From positions 558,001-622,000 of the forward strand of contig NZ_NSFV01000002.1 of assembly GCF_002295115.1 (NCBI RefSeq): a stretch of 64,000 bases of DNA. Direction: 5' to 3'. The notes under the pieces are model-generated. The model saw only the letters and a list, made by a program, of their open reading frames with translations. It searched no databases and was not told where the DNA came from. Both the position numbers and the translations under genes were made by a program. Shown here in pieces: positions 28,427 through 37,237 of this stretch. This DNA comes from Mesorhizobium sp. WSM4311 (GTDB lineage: Bacteria; Pseudomonadota; Alphaproteobacteria; Rhizobiales; Rhizobiaceae). The stretch's first letter is position 1. Each line of letters begins with the position of its first letter.

Positions 28427-29257
28427 TCAGAAGATCGCGTCCGTCACCGCCTTGACCGGGCCGAGCAGCACCGATCCGTCCGGCACGCCGGCGTCGATCG
28501 GGATCGCCTTGTGGTTCGCCGTTGCCGCCGCCGCCATTGGCTGGCTGGCATCGCTGGTCACGATCACAGGGGTTTTCGAGGGCACGCGGTCATAGAGGTC
28601 GATGATGTCCTGGTTTATCAGGCGCACGCAGCCCGACGACACCGACTTGCCGATCGACTTCCATTCCGGCGAGCCGTGTAGGCGGTAAAGCGTGTCCACA
28701 TTGCCCTGGAAGAGATAGAGCGCGCGCGCGCCGAGCGGGTTCTTCAGCCCGCCAGGCATGCCGCCATTGTCGGCGCTGTATGGCTTCAATTCCGGCTGCC
28801 GGGCGATCATCTCATCCGGCGGCGTCCATTTCGGCCATTTCTGCTTCCACTGGACGACGGCGTCGCCCGACCATTCGAAGCCGGCACGGCCGAGACCGAC
28901 GCCGTAGCGGATGGCCTGGCCGCCCGGACGAACCAGATAGAGGAAATGGCCCGTCGTATCGACGACGATGGTTCCCGGCTTCTGCCCGGTCGGGTCGGGA
29001 ACGATCTGGCGCAGGAACTGCGGATCGATCCTGTCGAAGGGGATGGCCGGCAGGTCGAAGCCGCCATCGCTGACGGCCGCGTACATCGACGCATAGTCGG
29101 CGAGCGGCGGCTCGACATAGGTTGGCGGCGGAGGCTCGACCGGTCCCGGCCCGGTGGTGGCGCATGCAGAAACCGCGATCGATGCGGCGCCCAATGCTGC
29201 GGCGTTGAGAAAGCCGCGACGGCTCAGGCGATAGGATTCGATTTCGGTTATGGACAT
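28427..29257 (-). CDS. L,D-transpeptidase (YkuD domain), exported
   Basis: A 276-residue periplasmic enzyme that forms 3-3 cross-links in peptidoglycan or attaches proteins to it. A twin-arginine-like signal (SRRGFLNAAALGAASIAVSA) ends in a lipobox-like VSAC, so it may be a lipoprotein. A Pro-rich linker (PVEPPPPTYVEPP) follows. The YkuD domain spans about 95-235 with the catalytic His in YRLHGSPEW and nucleophile Cys210 in SVSSGCVRL. GAAGG lies 6 bases before the ATG. Confidence 0.9.
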   Translation of the reverse strand: MSITEIESYRLSRRGFLNAAALGAASIAVSACATTGPGPVEPPPPTYVEPPLADYASMYAAVSDGGFDLPAIPFDRIDPQFLRQIVPDPTGQKPGTIVVDTTGHFLYLVRPGGQAIRYGVGLGRAGFEWSGDAVVQWKQKWPKWTPPDEMIARQPELKPYSADNGGMPGGLKNPLGARALYLFQGNVDTLYRLHGSPEWKSIGKSVSSGCVRLINQDIIDLYDRVPSKTPVIVTSDASQPMAAAATANHKAIPIDAGVPDGSVLLGPVKAVTDAIF

Positions 29258-29431
29258 GGCTGCCTTCTTTAGGACTCAAATTGCAACAAAGCGTGAATAC
29301 GCTTGCCGCCACGCGGGTGCCTGACAACACCTGAGGCGATAGGCGGTTCCGATTCTGGCCCGAACGTGGACAAACAAAGGCGAAGCTGTGACTGCGCCGC
29401 CACTGTGGCGCCTGGGTCACAGCTCGACAGC

Positions 29432-30091
29432 TCAGGCGGTGACCAACGCCTCGAGGGTCGGCAGGATCAGGGCCGGCGGAAAATCCCGGTATTCCTCGGG
29501 CTGGTTGGAGCGGTTGATCCATACGGTGCGGAAGCCGAATTTGGTGGCGCCGGCAATGTCCCAGCGATTGGAGGACTGGAAGGACACCGCGCCGGGATAG
29601 AGGCGCCAGCCTGTGGCAACCATGTCATAGACCGCCGGGTCGGTCTTGAAGCGCCGCACCGTATCGACCGAATAGATGTCGTCCAGAACCTGATCGAGCG
29701 CGGCCGATTTGACCGCCGCTTCCAGCATTTCGGGCGAGCCGTTCGAGAGGATCGCCAGTCTGGCTCCGGAGGCCTTGAGTGCCTTCAGCACTGCCGGTAC
29801 CTCCGGGTAGCAGTCCAGCCGCCAGTAGGCTTCCAGCAGTTTTGTCCTGAGGCCGGGATCGGCGGAGGGGACCTTGCGCAAGGCGAAGTCGAGCGCCTGC
29901 TCGGTCAGCTGCCAGAAATCGGCATAGGCGCCCATCAGCGAGCGCACCCAGGAATATTCGAGCTGTTTGGCGCGCCAGATTTCGGACAGCAATTGGCCGT
30001 CCGGGCCGATCCGGTCGGCATGCCGGCGCACGGCGGCATGCACGTCGAACAACGTGCCGTAGGCGTCGAAAACATAGGCGGCGTATTGCAT
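29432..30091 (-). CDS. (S)-2-haloacid dehalogenase-type HAD hydrolase
   Basis: A 219-residue HAD-superfamily protein of the haloacid dehalogenase type II group. The nucleophile is Asp9 in YVFDAYGTLFD. Other motifs are LAILSNGSPEML (Ser/Asn pair), the lysine in RRFKTDPAVYDM, and the type II signature SSNRWDIAGATKFGF. In characterised relatives it removes halogen from 2-haloalkanoic acids. The start MQYAAYVFD at 30091 is chosen because the longer frame adds about 140 residues of non-homologous sequence. It is divergent from the aminotransferase gene. Confidence 0.88.
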   Translation of the reverse strand: MQYAAYVFDAYGTLFDVHAAVRRHADRIGPDGQLLSEIWRAKQLEYSWVRSLMGAYADFWQLTEQALDFALRKVPSADPGLRTKLLEAYWRLDCYPEVPAVLKALKASGARLAILSNGSPEMLEAAVKSAALDQVLDDIYSVDTVRRFKTDPAVYDMVATGWRLYPGAVSFQSSNRWDIAGATKFGFRTVWINRSNQPEEYRDFPPALILPTLEALVTA

Positions 30092-30245
30092 GGCGACAGT
30101 TTTGAGGCGAGGCGAGGCAAGGTGCAAGCCTTGATTGCACCGCTGCGCCGCTGGCATCAACAAAACTCCCCAATGCCCGTTGACGGCGACGGCCAAAGCA
30201 TCATCCAATGTTGTCACACAAGATTGATCGGAACGGGATAACGCG

Positions 30246-31124
30246 ATGACACTGGCGGCAGCGGCGCAATCCGCGACATGGACTTTCGTCGACGGCGACT
30301 GGTACGAGGGCAATGTCGCCATTCTGGGCCCGCGCAGCCACGCCATGTGGCTCGGCACCAGCGTGTTCGACGGGGCACGCTGGTTCGAGGGCGTGGCGCC
30401 CGACCTCGACCTCCATGCCAGGCGGGTGAACGCCTCGGCGATCGCGCTCGGCCTCAAGCCGAACATGTCGCCCGAACAGATCGTCGGGCTGACCTGGGAC
30501 GGATTGAAGAAGTTCGACGGCAAGACGGCGGTCTATATCAGGCCGATGTATTGGGCCGAGCATGGCGGCTACATGGGCGTGCCGGCCGATCCCGCTTCGA
30601 CCCGTTTTTGCCTCTGCCTCTATGAATCGCCGATGATCTCGCCGACCGGGTTTTCGGTGACGGTGTCGCCGTTCCGGCGCCCGACGATCGAAACCATGCC
30701 GACCAACGCCAAGGCCGGGTGCCTCTATCCCAACAATGGCCGCGCCATCCTCGAAGCCAAGATGCGCGGCTTCGACAATGCTTTGGTGTTGGACATGCTG
30801 GGCAACGTCGCCGAGACCGGAAGCTCCAACATCTTCCTGGTCAAGGATGGACACGTGCTGACGCCGGCGCCGAATGGCACCTTCCTGTCCGGCATCACAC
30901 GCTCGCGCACGATGACGCTGCTGGGCGAGTACGGATTCAAGACGACGGAAAAGACGCTGTCGGTGCGCGATTTCCTTGAAGCGGACGAAATCTTTTCGAC
31001 CGGCAACCACTCCAAGGTGGTGCCGATCACCCGCATCGAGGATCGCAATCTGCAACCCGGCCCGGTGGCCAAGAAGGCGCGCGAGCTTTATTGGGATTGG
31101 GCGCATTCGCCGTCGGCCGGCTGA
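30246..31124 (+). CDS. Branched-chain amino acid aminotransferase (fold-type IV PLP enzyme)
   Basis: A 292-residue class IV aminotransferase that transfers amino groups between branched-chain amino acids and 2-oxoglutarate. The PLP-binding lysine is K156 in MPTNAKAGCLYPNN, and the phosphate-binding motif is ETGSSNIFLV followed by FLSGITR. D-amino-acid aminotransferase and aminodeoxychorismate lyase share the fold, but the VAETGSSN motif and overall design fit IlvE-like proteins that are common as extra copies in rhizobia. GGGA lies 7 bases before the start. Confidence 0.88.
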   Translation: MTLAAAAQSATWTFVDGDWYEGNVAILGPRSHAMWLGTSVFDGARWFEGVAPDLDLHARRVNASAIALGLKPNMSPEQIVGLTWDGLKKFDGKTAVYIRPMYWAEHGGYMGVPADPASTRFCLCLYESPMISPTGFSVTVSPFRRPTIETMPTNAKAGCLYPNNGRAILEAKMRGFDNALVLDMLGNVAETGSSNIFLVKDGHVLTPAPNGTFLSGITRSRTMTLLGEYGFKTTEKTLSVRDFLEADEIFSTGNHSKVVPITRIEDRNLQPGPVAKKARELYWDWAHSPSAG

Positions 31125-31257
31125 CGCGCTGGTTCGGCCTTTTTGTGGCTGCGCGCTTCGCCGCAGGAAAACCGTGTGACAGTTTTCCGGAACCCGCCTA
31201 GAAAGGGAACCGGCGCTTCACTTCCGGAGTTGTTCCAGCTCAATCCAGTCCTATCTT

Positions 31258-31283
31258 AATCCGGTATCCACACCGGATTTTTT
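31258..31283 (+). terminator. Terminator-like hairpin in the superoxide dismutase leader
   Basis: An 8-bp perfect stem AATCCGGT / ACCGGATT with the 6-base loop ATCCAC runs directly into a T-tract (TTTTTT at 31278-31283). It ends 19 bases before the sodB ATG. It could end transcription from the aminotransferase gene, but by position it lies inside any sodB leader, so it may act as an attenuator or the sodB transcript may start within it. Confidence 0.65.
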
Positions 31284-31302
31284 CCACGAGGGAGTACTAC
31301 CC

Positions 31303-31902
31303 ATGGCTTTTGAATTGCCCGCTCTGCCCTACGACTATGAGGCCTTGCAGCCTTACATGTCGAAAGAGACGCTGGAATATCACCACGACAAGCATCACAA
31401 AGCCTATGTCGACAATGGCAACAAGCTGGCTGCCGAGGCCGGAATGGGCGATCTGTCGGTCGAAGAGGTGGTCAAGCAGTCGTTCGGCAAGAATGCCGGT
31501 CTCTTCAACAATGCCGCGCAGCACTACAATCACATCCATTTCTGGAAGTGGATGAAGAAGGGCGGCGGCGGCAACAAGCTGCCGGGCGCGCTGCAGAAGG
31601 CTTTCGACAGCGATCTCGGCGGCTACGACAAGTTCAAGGCTGATTTCATCGCAGCCGGCACGACGCAGTTCGGTTCGGGCTGGGCCTGGGTTTCGGTCAA
31701 GGACGGCAAGCTGGCGATCTCGAAGACCCCGAACGGCGAAAACCCGCTCGTTCATGGCGCGTCGCCGATCCTCGGCGTCGACGTCTGGGAACACTCCTAT
31801 TACATCGACTACCGCAACGCCCGCCCGAAATATCTCGAGGCATTCGTCGACAGCCTGATCAACTGGGATCATGTGCTGGAGCTCTACGAAAAGGCGAAGT
31901 AG
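31303..31902 (+). CDS. sodB: Superoxide dismutase, Fe/Mn family
   Basis: Converts superoxide to oxygen and hydrogen peroxide in the cytoplasm. The 199-residue protein has the four metal ligands: H27 in LEYHHDKHH, H77 in AAQHYNHIHFWKW, and Asp and His in GVDVWEHSYYIDY. Gln73 in the N-terminal half is the usual sign of Fe-preferring enzymes, although rhizobial relatives can be cambialistic. GAGGGAG lies 8 bases before the ATG. It is flanked by a terminator-like hairpin upstream and a strong terminator downstream, so it is probably monocistronic. Confidence 0.96.
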   Translation: MAFELPALPYDYEALQPYMSKETLEYHHDKHHKAYVDNGNKLAAEAGMGDLSVEEVVKQSFGKNAGLFNNAAQHYNHIHFWKWMKKGGGGNKLPGALQKAFDSDLGGYDKFKADFIAAGTTQFGSGWAWVSVKDGKLAISKTPNGENPLVHGASPILGVDVWEHSYYIDYRNARPKYLEAFVDSLINWDHVLELYEKAK

Positions 31903-31913
31903 TCGACAATCAG

Positions 31914-31947
31914 AAAGGCCCCGGCAATCCCGGGGCTTTTCTTTTTC
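31914..31947 (+). terminator. Intrinsic terminator of sodB
   Basis: A GC-rich stem GCCCCGG / CCGGGGC, extended by a G-T and three A-T pairs, is followed by TTTTCTTTTT. It starts 12 bases after the sodB stop codon. Confidence 0.9.
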
Positions 31948-32063
31948 TGTGCCGATATCAGTGGCTGCGAAGGCCCGGAAAAACCATCCAAGCAGAGGGA
32001 ATATTCCCTCCGCCGCATCCGTTAACGTCGTGTCCCAAATACCTTCATCACGGAGCCAAATGA

Positions 32064-32501
32064 ATGAGAAAGCTTGTCATCGCCATCTCAATGCTCGCCT
32101 TCGCCGGTTCGGCGGCCTTTGCCGATCCGATCATCGACCGGCAGGCTCTGATGAAGGAACGCGGAAAGATCGTCGGCGGCTTGGCGAAGGTCGCCAAGGG
32201 CGAGGACTCCTTTGATGCCGGCGCCGTGCTGACGCAGCTGCAGGCGTTGCAGGCGAATGCCGAGAAGTTCGACGTCGATGCGTTGTTCCCGAAAGGCAGC
32301 GATGCCGGCGACACCACGGCGGGGCCGAAAATCTGGGAAGACACGGCCGGCTTCAAGGCCGCCGAGGACAAGTATCTGTCCAACGTCAAGGCTGCGGTCG
32401 CGGCGGCTCCCGCCGATGTCGACGCGCTGAAGGCGCAAGTCGGCGCCATCGGTTCGGATTGCGGCACCTGCCATCAGGGCTACAGGGTCAAGAAGGGCTG
32501 A
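32064..32501 (+). CDS. Cytochrome c' / c556-type (class II cytochrome c)
   Basis: A 145-residue periplasmic haem protein with a Sec signal peptide (MRKLVIAISMLAFAGSAAFA, cleaved before DP). The haem-binding motif CGTCH is at 133-137, near the C-terminus, as in class II four-helix-bundle cytochromes. The body reads RQALMKERGKIVGGLAKVAK, typical of the CytC' domain. The gene is directly followed by a dihaem cytochrome c, suggesting an electron-transfer pair. Confidence 0.93.
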   Translation: MRKLVIAISMLAFAGSAAFADPIIDRQALMKERGKIVGGLAKVAKGEDSFDAGAVLTQLQALQANAEKFDVDALFPKGSDAGDTTAGPKIWEDTAGFKAAEDKYLSNVKAAVAAAPADVDALKAQVGAIGSDCGTCHQGYRVKKG

Positions 32502-32510
32502 TTGCCTGAT

Positions 32511-33458
32511 ATGGCATGGCTGAAGAAGCTCGTCGGCACGGCCATCATTCTGGGCGGCGTCGGCGCGGTCGGCGGTTGGCTGCTGTCGGCGTCGGTCAAG
32601 CTCGATGCCGCGGCCCTGGCGCAACTCGGGCCGGGCGACGCGATCAAGGGCAAGCGCATTTTCTATGCCGGCGGCTGCACCTCCTGCCATGCGAAGCCGG
32701 GCTCGCAGGGCGATGCCCGGCTTCAGCTGGTCGGCGGCCTCCAACTCAAGACGCCGTTCGGCACCTTTGTCCCGCCCAACATTTCGCAAGACCCCAAAGA
32801 TGGCATCGGTGCGTGGTCGGTCGACGATCTCGCCAACGCCATGCTCAAGGGCGTTTCGCCGTCCGGCGAGCATTTCTATCCGGCCTTTCCCTACGCGTCC
32901 TATGCCCGCATGAAACCGTCGGACATTGCCGATCTCTATGCCTTCCTGAAGACGCTGCCCGCCGTCGCCGGCAAGGCGCCGGACAATTCGCTCAGTTTCC
33001 CCTTCAACATCCGTCGCGGCATCGGCCTGTGGAAACGGCTCTATCTCAACAACCAGCCTGTTGTTGCGTTGGCCAGTAGCGCACCTGATCCGGTGGTAGC
33101 CGGCCGCTATCTGGTCGAGGGGCCGGGTCATTGCGGCGAATGCCACACGCCGCGTGACTTCGCAGGCGGGACGAAGAAAGGCGACTGGCTGGCGGGTGCC
33201 GTGGCGGCCGAGGGCTCAGGCATCGTGCCCAACATCACATCGGGCAAGGGCGGCCTCGCCAATTGGTCGGAAGCCGACATCGCCAACTACCTCGAAACCG
33301 GCTTCACGCCCAATTTCGATTCCGTCGGCGGCGCGATGGTCGACGTCCAGCGCAACATGGCCGAGCTGACAGCAGGGGACCGGGCCGCGATCGCCGCCTA
33401 CCTCAAGGCTGTGCCGCCGCATCCAAACGGTTATCCCGCGCGCAAGCCGGCGAGTTGA
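32511..33458 (+). CDS. Dihaem cytochrome c, membrane-anchored
   Basis: A 315-residue protein with an N-terminal hydrophobic anchor or uncleaved signal (WLKKLVGTAIILGGVGAVGG). It has two class I cytochrome c domains: haem motif CTSCH near residue 56 with later PAFPYASYARM, and CGECH near 210 with a Met-rich C-terminal ligand region. This layout matches the cytochrome subunits of alcohol/aldehyde or gluconate dehydrogenase complexes, but no such dehydrogenase is adjacent. The start ATG at 32511 lies 9 bases after the preceding stop; TTG at 32502 is possible. Confidence 0.88.
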   Translation: MAWLKKLVGTAIILGGVGAVGGWLLSASVKLDAAALAQLGPGDAIKGKRIFYAGGCTSCHAKPGSQGDARLQLVGGLQLKTPFGTFVPPNISQDPKDGIGAWSVDDLANAMLKGVSPSGEHFYPAFPYASYARMKPSDIADLYAFLKTLPAVAGKAPDNSLSFPFNIRRGIGLWKRLYLNNQPVVALASSAPDPVVAGRYLVEGPGHCGECHTPRDFAGGTKKGDWLAGAVAAEGSGIVPNITSGKGGLANWSEADIANYLETGFTPNFDSVGGAMVDVQRNMAELTAGDRAAIAAYLKAVPPHPNGYPARKPAS

Positions 33459-33465
33459 TTGTCGA

Positions 33466-33855
33466 TTAGAGGTGCCGATCGCCGAGGAAATCGAATCCCG
33501 TCTCGAAGAAGTGGTTGTAGTTGCAGGTCAGTTCCTCGCCGGGTGCGATGTCGCGCAAGGCATAGGTCTCCTCGGGTGAGGAGACATCGCAATTCGGCTC
33601 GTCGTCATGGTTCATGTAGCGGGCGTCGTCGGCTTCGAAGACGATATAGGCCGGATCGCGCCGGTCCGGGTAGGAATAGCGGTCGAGATAGTTCTTCACC
33701 GGCCCGCTCTCGCCCTCATAGGTTTCGACGTCGATGATCCGGTCGAAGCGGGGGTCGAGCTTCCAGATCAGCGTGCCCTTGGGGATGGGGTGCTTGGCAA
33801 AGACGCCGATGCCCTGGATCGGCGATTTGTCGAGATAGACGTCGACGAGCAGCAT
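33466..33855 (-). CDS. SET-domain protein
   Basis: A 129-residue protein made of a single compact SET fold: the N-terminal SPIQGIGVFAKHPIPKGTLI, central RYMNHDDEPNCDV (the N-H-x-x-x-x-N-C cofactor knot) and C-terminal GEELTCNYNHFF with the active-site Tyr. SET domains transfer methyl groups from S-adenosylmethionine to lysines, mostly in eukaryotes; short bacterial versions are known but little studied. There is no pre-SET or post-SET Cys cluster. The target is unknown. The 3' end is 7 bases from the convergent dihaem cytochrome gene. Confidence 0.85.
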   Translation of the reverse strand: MLLVDVYLDKSPIQGIGVFAKHPIPKGTLIWKLDPRFDRIIDVETYEGESGPVKNYLDRYSYPDRRDPAYIVFEADDARYMNHDDEPNCDVSSPEETYALRDIAPGEELTCNYNHFFETGFDFLGDRHL

Positions 33856-34007
33856 AATGGACCCTTGTGCGAGTGCGGGCTTCGTCGCCCGGGAAAGTCG
33901 TACCTTGGGTTAACGCGCGACCATCGCAATTGCGAGTGGAAATGAGCAATGCGGAATTCAAAAAGTCATGATTGCCAAATCCAAAAGTGAACGTGCTATC
34001 CGGAGCC

Positions 34008-34634
34008 TCAGCGTTGCTGCAAGGCCAGGCGGACGCCCAAGGCACAGTAGATGCCGCCGACAACCTTGCCCTGCCATTTCAGCACGGTCGGATTTCTTCG
34101 CAGGAAACTGCCGAGGCGCCCGGCGCTCACGGCAAAGGCGACCGTGCTGAAAAGACCCAGCACAACAAAGATAATTCCCAATACGGCCATTTGAAGCATC
34201 ACCGTTCCGTTTTCGGGCCGCACGAACTGAGGCAGGAATGCCAGGAAAAACAGCGCGGTCTTGGGGTTGAGCACTTCGGTCAGGACAGCCTGCCGAAACG
34301 CCTTGCCGGCCGAGATCGCGAGCGCGCCGGCGGAGGGGTCGGTCGGCGTTTTCTCGATGATGGCGCGAATGCCGAGGTAAACGAGGTAGGCCGCGCCGAT
34401 GTATTTTACGATGCTGAAAAGCGTCGCCGACGTGGCGATGATCGCCGAAATGCCGACCATCGCCATGACAGTGTGAAATATGTCGCCAGCGGCGATCCCG
34501 GCGCCGGTCGCGATCCCGACCTTCGTTCCCAAACTCGTCGCCCGGGCGATCGTCAACAGCGTGGCCGGACCCGGGATAAAGACAAAGCCGAGCACGACGG
34601 CGATATAGGCAATCAACGTGGACAGATCGATCAT
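34008..34634 (-). CDS. LysE/RhtB-family amino acid exporter
   Basis: A 208-residue inner-membrane protein with about six hydrophobic segments, starting MIDLSTLIAYIAVVLGFVFI and followed by PGPATLLTIARATSLGTKVG. That P-G-P motif and the LNPKTALFFLAFLPQFV segment near residue 120 define the LysE/RhtB family, which exports lysine, homoserine or threonine. GAGGAGA sits 7 bases before the ATG. The start overlaps the oligopeptidase B stop as ATGA, so export of amino acids released by the peptidase is a reasonable inference. Confidence 0.9.
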   Translation of the reverse strand: MIDLSTLIAYIAVVLGFVFIPGPATLLTIARATSLGTKVGIATGAGIAAGDIFHTVMAMVGISAIIATSATLFSIVKYIGAAYLVYLGIRAIIEKTPTDPSAGALAISAGKAFRQAVLTEVLNPKTALFFLAFLPQFVRPENGTVMLQMAVLGIIFVVLGLFSTVAFAVSAGRLGSFLRRNPTVLKWQGKVVGGIYCALGVRLALQQR

Positions 34635-36754
34635 TTGAGCGTCTCCTCGGCAAGCCGCGCCTTTCCCGTCACCTTCAGCGCGAAGGAATAGGTATAGGCG
34701 ATTTCTTCCAGGCGTGAGAACCGGCCGGACGCGCCGGCATGGCCGGAATCCATGTTGATCTTGAACAGCACCGGATTTTCGCCGCTCTTGCGGTCGCGCA
34801 GCCGCGCCACCCATTTGGCCGGTTCCCAATAGGTGACGCGCGGATCGGTGAGGCCGGCGAGCGCCAGGATCGGCGGATAGTCGAGCGCCGCGACATTGTC
34901 GTAGGGCGAGTAGGCGGCGATGGTGCGGTAGTCATCGGCCGACGCGATCGGATTGCCCCATTCCGGCCATTCCGGCGGCGTCAGCGGCAAGGTCGCGTCG
35001 AGCATGGTGGTGAGCACGTCGACGAAGGGAACTTCGGCGACGATGCCGCCAAAACAGTCCGGCGCCATATTGGCGATGGCACCCATCAGCATGCCGCCGG
35101 CCGAGCCGCCTTGCGCGACCATGCGGTCATGCGCGGTATAGCGCTCGGCAACGAGATGGCGCGCACAGGCGATGAAATCCGTAAACGTGTTCATCTTGTG
35201 CGCCCGCTTGCCGTCATCATACCAGCCGTAACCCTTGTCCTTGCCGCCGCGGACATGAGCGATGGCGTAGACGAAGCCGCGGTCGACCAGCGACAGGCAG
35301 TTGGTGTTGAAGGCGGCCGGCACGGTGATGCCGTAGGAGCCGTAGCCGTAAAGCAGGCAAGGTGCCGATCCATCGAGCGGCGTGTCGCGATGATGCAGAA
35401 GCGAGATCGGCACCAACTCGCCATCGGCGGCGGGCGCCATCAGCCGCCTGGTGACATAATGGTCCGCATCATGGCCGGATGGGACTTCCTGGGTCTTGAG
35501 CAAGGCCCGTTCGCGGGTGCGCATATTGTAGTCGAACACCTGCGCCGGCGTCGTCATCGACGAATAGGAAAAGCGCATGATCTCGGTGTCGTATTCATAG
35601 GAGCCCGACAGGCCGAGCGAGAAAGCCTCCTCATCGAGAGACAGAAGATGCTCTTCGCCACTGGTGCGGTCGCGCACGACAATGCGCGGCAGTCCCTCTT
35701 TGCGCTCGAGCCGGACCATATGGTCCTTGAAGCCGATCACCGACAGGATCAGCCGGCCCGGTTCATGCGGCACCAGCTCCCGCCAGTTGGCGCGGACCGG
35801 ATCGCTTGCTGGCGCCGTCATGATCTTGAAGTCCTTGGCGCCGTCCGCATTGGTCAGGATGAAGAAGATGTCGCCGCCTTCCTCCATCTCATATTGAAGG
35901 CCGGTCTCACGCGCCGCAACCAGTCTGGGTTCGGCAAACGGATCGCTGGCGCTCAACAGGCGATATTCCGAGGTCTCGTGATCGTTGATACCGATCATGA
36001 TCCATTGGTTGTCGCGGGTGCCGTCAACATTCATGAAGAAGCCCGGATCGGTTTCCTCATAGATCAGGCGGTCGGCTTCAGGGTCTTGTCCAAGCGCGTG
36101 GAACAGCACCTTCGAGGGCCGGTGGTTGGGGTCGAGGCGCGTATAGAAGAACCCGTCATTGCCAGCGTCCCACACGCCCGAGCCGCCTGTCGCGGGAATC
36201 CGGTCCGCCAGGTCCTTGCCATCGGCAAGGTCGCGCACGCGCAGCGTGTAGAACTCGGAACCCTTGTCGTCGAAGGCCCACAACAGCCTGCGGTGATCGG
36301 CCGAATGGTCGACACCGCCGAGCCGGAAATAGGGCTTGCCTTGCGCCTCGAGGTCGCCGTCGAGCAGGATCTGCTCGGTTCCGCCCGCGCGCGGCATGCG
36401 GAAATAGCGCGGCTGCTCGCCGCCGAGCTTGAAGGAAGACCCATAGGCATAGGCCCCGTCCTTCATCGGAACGGAAGAATCGTCTTCCTTGATGCGGCCC
36501 TTCATCTCCTTGAAAAGCTGCTTCTGCAGGTCTGAAGTATCGGCCATCAACTTTGACTGGTAGGCATTCTCGGCTTCGAGTTCGGCGCGGATGCCGGCAT
36601 CGAGCAGGGAAGGGTCCCGAAACATCTCCTGCCAGTTGTCGGCCCGCAGCCAGGCATATTCATCGGTTCGCGTGATGCCGTGATGCGTGTCGTAAACCGG
36701 CCGCTTCTGCGGTGTCGGCGGGCTGACGATCGGAAATCGGGAAGTCTCGGTCAT
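34631..36754 (-). CDS. ptrB: Oligopeptidase B (S9A serine peptidase)
   Basis: Cytoplasmic endopeptidase cutting short peptides after Arg or Lys. The 707-residue length fits the family: an N-terminal beta-propeller (about 70-420) and a C-terminal alpha/beta-hydrolase domain. The nucleophile is Ser551 in QGGSAGGML; the catalytic His lies in MDSGHAGASGRF near residue 680, and family motifs include YDTHHGITRTDEYAWLRADN near 20-39 and CLLYGYGSYG. The gene is divergent from the frameshifted gene at 36871 and is followed by a LysE exporter. Confidence 0.93.
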   Translation of the reverse strand: MTETSRFPIVSPPTPQKRPVYDTHHGITRTDEYAWLRADNWQEMFRDPSLLDAGIRAELEAENAYQSKLMADTSDLQKQLFKEMKGRIKEDDSSVPMKDGAYAYGSSFKLGGEQPRYFRMPRAGGTEQILLDGDLEAQGKPYFRLGGVDHSADHRRLLWAFDDKGSEFYTLRVRDLADGKDLADRIPATGGSGVWDAGNDGFFYTRLDPNHRPSKVLFHALGQDPEADRLIYEETDPGFFMNVDGTRDNQWIMIGINDHETSEYRLLSASDPFAEPRLVAARETGLQYEMEEGGDIFFILTNADGAKDFKIMTAPASDPVRANWRELVPHEPGRLILSVIGFKDHMVRLERKEGLPRIVVRDRTSGEEHLLSLDEEAFSLGLSGSYEYDTEIMRFSYSSMTTPAQVFDYNMRTRERALLKTQEVPSGHDADHYVTRRLMAPAADGELVPISLLHHRDTPLDGSAPCLLYGYGSYGITVPAAFNTNCLSLVDRGFVYAIAHVRGGKDKGYGWYDDGKRAHKMNTFTDFIACARHLVAERYTAHDRMVAQGGSAGGMLMGAIANMAPDCFGGIVAEVPFVDVLTTMLDATLPLTPPEWPEWGNPIASADDYRTIAAYSPYDNVAALDYPPILALAGLTDPRVTYWEPAKWVARLRDRKSGENPVLFKINMDSGHAGASGRFSRLEEIAYTYSFALKVTGKARLAEETLK

Positions 36755-36870
36755 TGCGTCTCGCTTGGGAGCTATCTTGAATGATGAATGAACACGCCGA
36801 TCAGCGTGGGTTCAAGGGTCCGTAACGTGGAGGTGTGTCGGCTCCATGAGGTGGGCCGGGAGGAAGGATG

Positions 36871-37237
36871 ATGACTATTCGATCTCGGATCGCTGCGACT
36901 TTCGCCGTTGCTTCGCTGACTCTGGTCTTTGCCGGCCAGTCTCATGCGACCGTATTCGCGGCTTGGCAAGTGGCCAATGTGCCGTTCGGCGACACGCTCA
37001 ACGTGCGCAAATATCCCTCCGGCATCTCCCAGAAGCAGGCCGCATACCCGAACGGGGTCATCCTGCAGATGACCGGGCGATGCACCGGCGGCGTAAACCT
37101 GCTCGACATCGCCAATCAACCGGCATGGAAGCCACCAGACGGTTCGCTATCGCTGGTGCGAGGTCTGGCACGACCCGGCCAAGAACGGCGCTTTCGTCAT
37201 CGGCTGGGCCTATGGCAAGTACATCGCCCCGTATTGA
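36871..37237 (+). pseudogene. Exported SH3-like protein, apparently frameshifted
   Basis: The gene starts with a strong GGGAGGAAGG site and a Sec signal peptide (MTIRSRIAATFAVASLTLVF through SHA). It then reads ANVPFGDTLNVRKYPSG and ITGRCTGG-like text up to IANQPAW at about 37128. From there the family-like ending RYRWCEVWHDPAKNGAFV, then IGWAYGKYIAPY and a stop, is found in another frame (+1, from 37130). One extra base near 37129-37135 would explain it. Read straight, the frame runs on to 37338 with low-complexity basic sequence. The second frame's clean Trp-rich ending makes me favour a frameshift or sequencing error. Confidence 0.65.

Noticed and set aside
34739-36535. A 598-codon frame antisense to oligopeptidase B
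   Set aside because: Shadow of a gene with an intact catalytic serine motif.
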